Shown here: positions 62,601-64,000 of the stretch, in pieces | Position numbering within the stretch: position 1 is the first letter of the stretch | Layout of the letters: every line of letters starts with the position of its first letter | Source of the DNA: Archilochus colubris | Taxonomy: Eukaryota > Chordata > Aves > Apodiformes > Trochilidae | Direction of reading: 5' to 3' | NCBI GenBank assembly: GCA_023079485.1 | Contig: CM041097.1 | Location: forward strand, 18,707,158 to 18,771,157 | DNA: 64,000 nt | Notes under the pieces: generated by a model | Told to the model about the DNA's origin: nothing | Seen by the model: the letters and a program-made list of their open reading frames with translations, nothing else | Databases searched by the model: none | Made by a program: the position numbers and the translations under genes

Positions 62601-63423
62601 GCACTGCTTTTCCTGCTCAGTGGCAGCCCAGAGATGCTACAGCAAGGTGGTTGTGCAGGGTGTTTCCTCCAGGGTCCCAGTAGCACCCAGCTGCCCTGAG
62701 CTGGATTTGCACCTCAAGCACCCATCACAGCCCTTTGTGGACATCACAGCTGGAGGGGATGTGTGGGGTTTACAGAGAGCCTTCCAGCAGCTCTAAGCTT
62801 GTCAAAAATCTCCATTCACAGTGTGATTCTCCAGTCACCATTCTCACTGTGACAGAAGACTTTGTGTCCCTGAAAGTTATTTCAGAGGCCAACTGTTCAA
62901 CACAGCATTTGCATTGCCTGGCATTTTCCTTGTTTGGTTGGTTTTTTTTTCCCCCCTTTACTTCAATTTCAGGTCCTCCTTCAGCTTTTCAGTTGTGAGC
63001 ATCCCACTAATGATGCACCTTCTGTTTACTGTCCCCAGAGGGAGTAAAATCTCTACCTCCTAATCCCCCTACATCTGGTGCTTTGAAATCCAAAAGTCAC
63101 AGTTTCATGTGAGCTGGTGCCTTCAACCAGCAAGGGCACTTAGGAATCAAAACTGCATAAGCAATGTGGTTGGGTCACAGCAGCTTTGCTGATCCAAGTA
63201 ATTAATCTCAGGAACGTTTTTTGTTTACGTGTCATTGACTCTCAGTAGTGTTGAAATCAGAAAGATTTTTGCATCCTCTTTTTGCATACATATAGTAAGT
63301 CTGAATAAAACCCAGCCTGTGCAAACTAACCTGGTTGCTTGTGTGGTTTCAGCTCCAGACAAGAATCCAGAAAACATCCGAGTTGAAGCTTCTGAGCCAA
63401 ATGAAATGGTGATGAAATGGGAG
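29933..63423 (+). CDS. CHL1: CHL1, close homolog of L1: residues 1-749, 17 coding exons; 3' part lies beyond the window
   Basis: The exon set is join(29933-30023, 31916-32021, 33562-33752, 40948-41070, 42111-42281, 44045-44092, 46407-46527, 48916-49100, 54597-54728, 55475-55612, 56294-56405, 57085-57251, 58275-58440, 59523-59647, 61969-62070, 62298-62495, 63353-63423). All junctions use AG/GT and the frame stays open for 749 codons. The product has a signal peptide (about 1-24), Ig1 (31-129), Ig2 (130-227), a linker (228-250), Ig3 (251-345), Ig4 (346-435), Ig5 (436-528), Ig6 (529-625), FN3-1 (626-725) and the start of FN3-2. Every Ig domain has its cysteine pair and core Trp. Sequons fall at N88, N197, N232, N492, N578, N641 and N684. 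The family comprises cell-surface proteins that guide axon growth, neuronal migration and synapse formation. CHL1 is preferred over L1CAM, NRCAM and NFASC because its signature stretches match, including PKFPKEKI, CNPPKG, IYWMNI and the KHAND linker. Human CHL1 is about 1,200 residues, so roughly 60% is here. Confidence 0.96.
30024..31915 (+). other. CHL1: CHL1 intron after coding exon 1
   Basis: Phase 1 intron of 1.9 kb. It holds only short A- and T-rich runs. No repeat family or exon is recognised inside it. Confidence 0.85.
31916..32021 (+). CDS. CHL1: CHL1 coding exon 2: first half of Ig1
   Basis: The acceptor is TTCAG at 31911-31915 and the donor GTGAGT at 32022. The exon encodes residues 31-65 plus two bases of codon 66, including the PFDEDF stretch and the first Ig1 cysteine, Cys57, in KCEAKGNP. 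It enters in phase 1 and leaves in phase 2, the same pattern as the first exons of Ig3, Ig5 and Ig6. Confidence 0.94.
32022..33561 (+). other. CHL1: CHL1 intron within Ig1
   Basis: Phase 2 intron of 1.5 kb that splits Ig1. It is AT-rich near 32400-33000 with no recognised repeat. An open frame crosses its 3' end into exon 3, but residues before the acceptor are intronic. Confidence 0.85.
33562..33752 (+). CDS. CHL1: CHL1 coding exon 3: second half of Ig1
   Basis: The acceptor is TTTTCCAG ending at 33561 and the donor GTAAGG at 33753. The exon encodes residues 66-129, with the core Trp69 in FNWTKDG, an NNS sequon at N88, the motif HFQGKYRC with Cys110 (partner of Cys57), and a closing EEIELIVP strand. 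Similarity to mammalian CHL1 is high through SHFQGKYRC and AMSEEIE. Confidence 0.96.
33753..40947 (+). other. CHL1: CHL1 intron between Ig1 and Ig2, the longest complete one (7.2 kb)
   Basis: Phase 1 intron at a module boundary. A possible reverse-transcriptase remnant lies near 35053-35110. Short A and T runs occur at 37468 and 38560. No other element is recognised, and the open frames in it lack domain signatures. Confidence 0.8.
34909..35133 (+). pseudogene. Possible decayed LINE reverse-transcriptase fragment
   Basis: An open frame contains DPINCEFISLMSGVFRV (codons from 35053), which resembles the DPGNYRPISLTS block of CR1/L2-type reverse transcriptases: Asp, Pro, Asn, Ile, Ser, Leu and Ser align. 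The preceding residues do not clearly match, so this may be chance. Confidence 0.25.
40948..41070 (+). CDS. CHL1: CHL1 coding exon 4: first half of Ig2
   Basis: The acceptor is TGCACAG ending at 40947 and the donor GTAAGT at 41071. The exon encodes residues 130-170: VPKFPKEKIEPL, then Cys154 in LHCNPPKG, then Trp167 in IYWMNI. These motifs distinguish CHL1 from L1CAM (which has a CNPPPS-type motif) and from NRCAM. Both ends are phase 1. Confidence 0.96.
41071..42110 (+). other. CHL1: CHL1 intron within Ig2
   Basis: Phase 1 intron of 1.0 kb. It includes an AT-rich patch near 41880-41945. Nothing else is recognised. Confidence 0.85.
42111..42281 (+). CDS. CHL1: CHL1 coding exon 5: second half of Ig2
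   Basis: The acceptor is CTTGCTAG ending at 42110 and the donor GTAAGT at 42282. The exon encodes residues 171-227, with QDERV, KGDLYFANV, an NDS sequon at N197 and DYCCFAAFPRLRTIVQK. Cys204 or the adjacent Cys205 pairs with Cys154; the double cysteine is also present in mammalian CHL1 as I recall it. Both ends are phase 1. Confidence 0.96.
42282..44044 (+). other. CHL1: CHL1 intron before the optional linker exon
   Basis: Phase 1 intron of 1.8 kb. The last 200 bases are T-rich with GTTTGGTTG and TTTCTT motifs ahead of the optional exon, where splicing regulators could act; none is assigned. Confidence 0.8.
44045..44092 (+). CDS. CHL1: CHL1 coding exon 6: 16-residue Ig2-Ig3 linker, probably alternatively spliced
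   Basis: The acceptor is TATTTCAG ending at 44044 and the donor GTGAGT at 44093. The 48-nt exon is phase 1 at both ends, so inclusion adds 16 residues (228-243) without changing the frame. It encodes KHANDSGSPNAAVTK with an NDS sequon at N232. Human CHL1 has a 16-residue segment in the same linker, also starting KHANDS, that is absent from one isoform. If skipped here, the joined codon becomes TCA (Ser). Skipping in this species is inferred. Confidence 0.88.
44093..46406 (+). other. CHL1: CHL1 intron after the optional linker exon
   Basis: Phase 1 intron of 2.3 kb, dominated at its 5' end by the polypurine tract at 44187-44684. The rest shows no recognised element. Confidence 0.85.
44187..44684. 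repeat. Polypurine tract: GAGAAA, GAAA and GGAA satellite array
   Basis: For about 500 bases the + strand has only A and G, except T at 44496. Uninterrupted purine runs are 44187-44495 (309 nt) and 44497-44684 (188 nt). In order it holds mixed GA/GAAA units, a regular GAAAGA array near 44328-44397, more mixed units, a GAAA array from about 44511 to 44607, a GGAA array to about 44659 and GGAAA units. The Glu/Lys/Arg-rich and Ser/Phe/Leu-rich open frames across it are artefacts. Confidence 0.97.
46407..46527 (+). CDS. CHL1: CHL1 coding exon 7: linker and first half of Ig3
   Basis: The acceptor is a T-rich tract ending TTTTAG at 46406 and the donor GTGAGT at 46528. The exon encodes residues 244-283 plus two bases of codon 284: IKERKPKLLIPPE, a Ser-rich turn, and Cys279 in LLLECIAEG. 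It enters in phase 1 and leaves in phase 2. The IK-RKPKLL motif is shared with mammalian CHL1. Confidence 0.94.
46528..48915 (+). other. CHL1: CHL1 intron within Ig3
   Basis: Phase 2 intron of 2.4 kb. Several A- and T-rich runs occur at 47750-47880. No repeat family is recognised. Confidence 0.85.
48916..49100 (+). CDS. CHL1: CHL1 coding exon 8: second half of Ig3
   Basis: The acceptor is GATATTAG ending at 48915 and the donor GTACCC at 49101, a weaker donor than its neighbours. The exon encodes residues 284-345: Trp291 in HLSWVKV, GNLPKD, NFGKILKIE, Cys327 in GTYQCTASN and a closing HEFHVHVE strand. It enters in phase 2 and leaves in phase 1. Confidence 0.95.
51376..51440. repeat. AT-rich repeat with ATACATATAA units
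   Basis: The words ATACATATAACCTCAAA and ATACATATAAC recur three times within 65 bases. It is a degenerate tandem array. Confidence 0.8.
51819..51930. repeat. 18-bp minisatellite, about six copies
   Basis: The unit GGCACAAGAGCTTCAGGA starts at 51830, 51848, 51866, 51884, 51902 and 51920, with one A-to-G change in the third copy and a partial unit on the left. On the - strand it reads as a PPEALV hexapeptide repeat, because 18 is divisible by three. Confidence 0.95.
54597..54728 (+). CDS. CHL1: CHL1 coding exon 9: first half of Ig4
   Basis: The acceptor is TTTTTTTTCAG ending at 54596 and the donor GTAAGT at 54729. The exon encodes residues 346-389: PPRWIKEPQ, Cys369 in LLCEAIGNP and Trp381 in IQWKLNG. 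Both ends are phase 1. PPRW at the start of Ig4 is a family signature. Confidence 0.96.
54729..55474 (+). other. CHL1: CHL1 intron within Ig4, containing an antisense CR1
   Basis: Phase 1 intron of 746 bases. Nearly half is the CR1 fragment at 54874-55195. Confidence 0.85.
54874..55195 (-). mobile_element. CR1 LINE 3'-end fragment, - orientation, inside a CHL1 intron
   Basis: Read on the - strand it matches the last about 320 bases of CR1. On the + strand the order is a GGTTGGTTGGAAGGGATCTT block, CCCCCTGCATGGGCAGGGAC, GGATGGGGCAACCACAGC, CTCTGGGCAACCTAGGCCAG, GTGAAGAAATTCTTTTTTAA and ACTGTTCCCTCTCATCATCC. It is 5'-truncated and antisense to CHL1. It is the longest CR1 copy in the window. 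Confidence 0.92.
55475..55612 (+). CDS. CHL1: CHL1 coding exon 10: second half of Ig4
   Basis: The acceptor is CTTTCCAG ending at 55474 and the donor GTGAGT at 55613. The exon encodes residues 390-435: PREISLTNLQ, Cys417 in AVYQCEATNKHGTILA, and a final ANVNVL strand. The exon itself begins with GTAGGA. The loop before PREIS appears one residue shorter than in human CHL1 as I remember it. Confidence 0.95.
55613..56293 (+). other. CHL1: CHL1 intron between Ig4 and Ig5
   Basis: Phase 1 intron of 681 bases. No recognised element. Confidence 0.85.
56294..56405 (+). CDS. CHL1: CHL1 coding exon 11: first half of Ig5
   Basis: The acceptor is TTCTGCAG ending at 56293 and the donor GTAAGC at 56406. 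The exon encodes residues 436-472 plus two bases of Trp473: DGENYA, GYSAFLHCE with Cys461, and IFASP. It enters in phase 1 and leaves in phase 2. DGENYA and GYSAFLHCE match mammalian CHL1 closely. Confidence 0.96.
56406..57084 (+). other. CHL1: CHL1 intron within Ig5
   Basis: Phase 2 intron of 679 bases. No recognised element. Confidence 0.85.
57085..57251 (+). CDS. CHL1: CHL1 coding exon 12: second half of Ig5
   Basis: The acceptor is CCTCTTTAG ending at 57084 and the donor GTAATG at 57252. The exon encodes residues 473-528: core Trp473 completed across the junction, NGTLEI with a sequon at N492, Cys510 in SGSYACWAANSVGK, and TANLDIR. It enters in phase 2 and leaves in phase 1. Confidence 0.96.
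57252..58274 (+). other. CHL1: CHL1 intron between Ig5 and Ig6
   Basis: Phase 1 intron of 1.0 kb, AT-rich, with a poly-T run at about 58022-58038. No recognised repeat family. Confidence 0.85.
58275..58440 (+). CDS. CHL1: CHL1 coding exon 13: first half of Ig6
   Basis: The acceptor is TCTCTCAG ending at 58274 and the donor GTGAGC at 58441. The exon encodes residues 529-583 plus two bases of codon 584: ATKLLVTPKNPRV, Cys552 in LLKCQAE, Trp568 in LSWRKDGEV, and a sequon at N578. Residues 571-574 read DGEV where mammals have DGEA, a reported integrin-interaction motif. It enters in phase 1 and leaves in phase 2. Confidence 0.95.
58441..59522 (+). other. CHL1: CHL1 intron within Ig6
   Basis: Phase 2 intron of 1.1 kb. 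An open frame runs from it into exon 14, but the residues before 59523 are intronic. Confidence 0.85.
59523..59647 (+). CDS. CHL1: CHL1 coding exon 14: second half of Ig6
   Basis: The acceptor is CCCCCTAG ending at 59522 and the donor GTAAGA at 59648. The exon encodes residues 584-625: DTLFISSVTLEDQGVYTC with Cys607, then a closing TQLIVL strand. Human CHL1 has two adjacent cysteines at the YTC position as I recall it; here only one is present. It enters in phase 2 and leaves in phase 1. Confidence 0.95.
59648..61968 (+). other. CHL1: CHL1 intron between Ig6 and FN3-1
   Basis: Phase 1 intron of 2.3 kb at the Ig/FN3 boundary. No recognised element. Confidence 0.85.
61969..62070 (+). CDS. CHL1: CHL1 coding exon 15: first half of FN3-1
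   Basis: The acceptor is TATTTCTCAG ending at 61968 and the donor GTATGA at 62071. The exon encodes residues 626-659: DVPDPPEDLQLSE, the NRS sequon at N641, and Trp648 in SVRLSWRAG, the conserved Trp of FN3 strand B. Both ends are phase 1. It marks the change from Ig to FN3 modules. Confidence 0.96.
62071..62297 (+). other. CHL1: Short CHL1 intron within FN3-1 (227 nt)
   Basis: Phase 1 intron. The last 75 bases are very T-rich and form an extended polypyrimidine tract before the CTCCAG acceptor. Confidence 0.9.
62298..62495 (+). CDS. CHL1: CHL1 coding exon 16: second half of FN3-1
   Basis: The acceptor is a T-rich tract ending CTCCAG at 62297 and the donor GTAAAC at 62496. The exon encodes residues 660-725: IIEFEEN, EPGRWQEL, the NDT sequon at N684, LAPYINYQFRV with the conserved FN3 Tyr, NAVGRSQPS and ATPPA. 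It is separated from exon 15 by an intron of only 227 nt. Confidence 0.96.
62496..63352 (+). other. CHL1: CHL1 intron between FN3-1 and FN3-2
   Basis: Phase 1 intron of 857 bases. No recognised element. Confidence 0.85.
63353..63423 (+). CDS. CHL1: CHL1 coding exon 17: start of FN3-2
   Basis: The acceptor is TGGTTTCAG ending at 63352 and the donor GTAAGA at 63424. The exon encodes residues 726-749: APDKNPENIRVEA and then MVMKWE, with Trp748 the strand-B Trp of FN3-2. The exon ends in phase 0, the first non-phase-1 end of an FN3 exon here. The next exon is not in the window. Confidence 0.94.
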
Positions 63424-64000
63424 GTAAGACAAAGGTGGCCATCAGCACTGCAATTCAGTGGCAGATATTCCTCCCAGTTTCCAAAGCTGTGTGGGATTTA
63501 CCAGGATGTTGTTTTAATACAAATACACTAAAAAACCCAACTATAGCAAACAGATCCTGCGACTTCATCTCTCTTTCCCCTACCTTTCTTTTTAAGGAAA
63601 TATCTGCAAATTGTGTAGATAGGATCCATGATGCTCCTGAAGTCAAAGCTAAAGTTGTGATTGACTTAAACGTGTTCTGGATTTCCTCCCATTCTGATTC
63701 AAAAGTCAATTTTTTTACATCTAACTTTGTATGTTATTAAGAGACAAAAGTCTTGTAAAGCAGAGTGAGACTCCAACAGAGTCCTCTCTTCTTCTGTACA
63801 TCTCGTGTGGCAGAAAGCCCTTAAAAGCACCTCTCCAGAAGGAGCATCCAAGCCCAGGGAGGGAATGCTTTATGCCCAGCTTCTGCCCTTCCAGCTTGGA
63901 GGCTTAAAAGTTATGCAGATATCTTGGCCAGGAGAACATGAGCTTGAATTTTTGCTCCACAAATTAAAGGAGTGTAGATAAAGCTGCTGACTGTGTGTGT
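63424..64000 (+). other. CHL1: CHL1 intron within FN3-2, cut by the window edge
   Basis: Phase 0 intron. I find no exon continuing FN3-2 before the edge. No recognised repeat. Confidence 0.8.

Noticed and set aside
29933..63423. Assignment to L1CAM, NRCAM or NFASC instead of CHL1
   Set aside because: The Ig2 motifs PKFPKEKI, CNPPKG and IYWMNI, the KHAND linker exon, and Ig5 DGENYA/GYSAFLHCE match CHL1 and not the paralogues as I know them.
1..64000. CRISPR arrays, tRNA or rRNA genes, intact endogenous retrovirus or DNA transposon
   Set aside because: None was seen. The only regular arrays are simple satellites, and no retroviral or transposase protein motif was recognised in any frame.

Overview
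This window looks like vertebrate nuclear DNA, most likely from a bird. It has large introns with GT-AG splice sites, long simple-repeat tracts, and several truncated copies of CR1, the dominant LINE of birds and other reptiles. I see no prokaryotic gene organisation, no rRNA or tRNA genes, no CRISPR array and no intact mobile element. Almost every open frame in the window is a chance frame or a low-complexity frame; the real coding sequence is a series of short exons on the + strand.

Bases 29834 to the right edge hold the 5' part of one gene, CHL1 (close homolog of L1), a neural cell adhesion molecule of the L1/neurofascin/NrCAM family. I placed 17 coding exons. Their reading frame stays open across all 16 junctions and gives 749 residues: signal peptide, six Ig domains, the first fibronectin type III (FN3) domain and the start of the second. 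Each Ig domain and FN3-1 is split over two exons, and module boundaries fall on phase-1 introns. A separate 48-nt exon (44045-44092) encodes the Ig2-Ig3 linker and matches the optional exon known in mammalian CHL1. The remaining FN3 repeats, the transmembrane segment and the ankyrin-binding tail must lie to the right of this window.

Bases 1-29833 contain no coding exon that I can support. A strong 3' splice site just before the first coding exon shows that at least one non-coding 5' exon lies upstream, so much of this region is probably a 5' intron of CHL1. It holds CR1 fragments (around 8.8, 17.1, 26.1 and 27.3-27.5 kb), A/C-rich and pyrimidine-rich tracts, a 105-bp segment present twice 2 kb apart, and a slightly CpG-richer stretch at 28.3-29.1 kb with a possible small non-coding exon.

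The introns carry one very long polypurine tract (44.19-44.68 kb) just downstream of the optional exon, an 18-bp minisatellite (51.8 kb), an antisense CR1 fragment (54.9-55.2 kb) and a possible reverse-transcriptase fossil (about 35.05 kb). I found no previously undescribed biological system. The most useful leads are the polypurine tract beside the optional exon, a change in the reported integrin motif of Ig6, and the possible alternative 5' exon.
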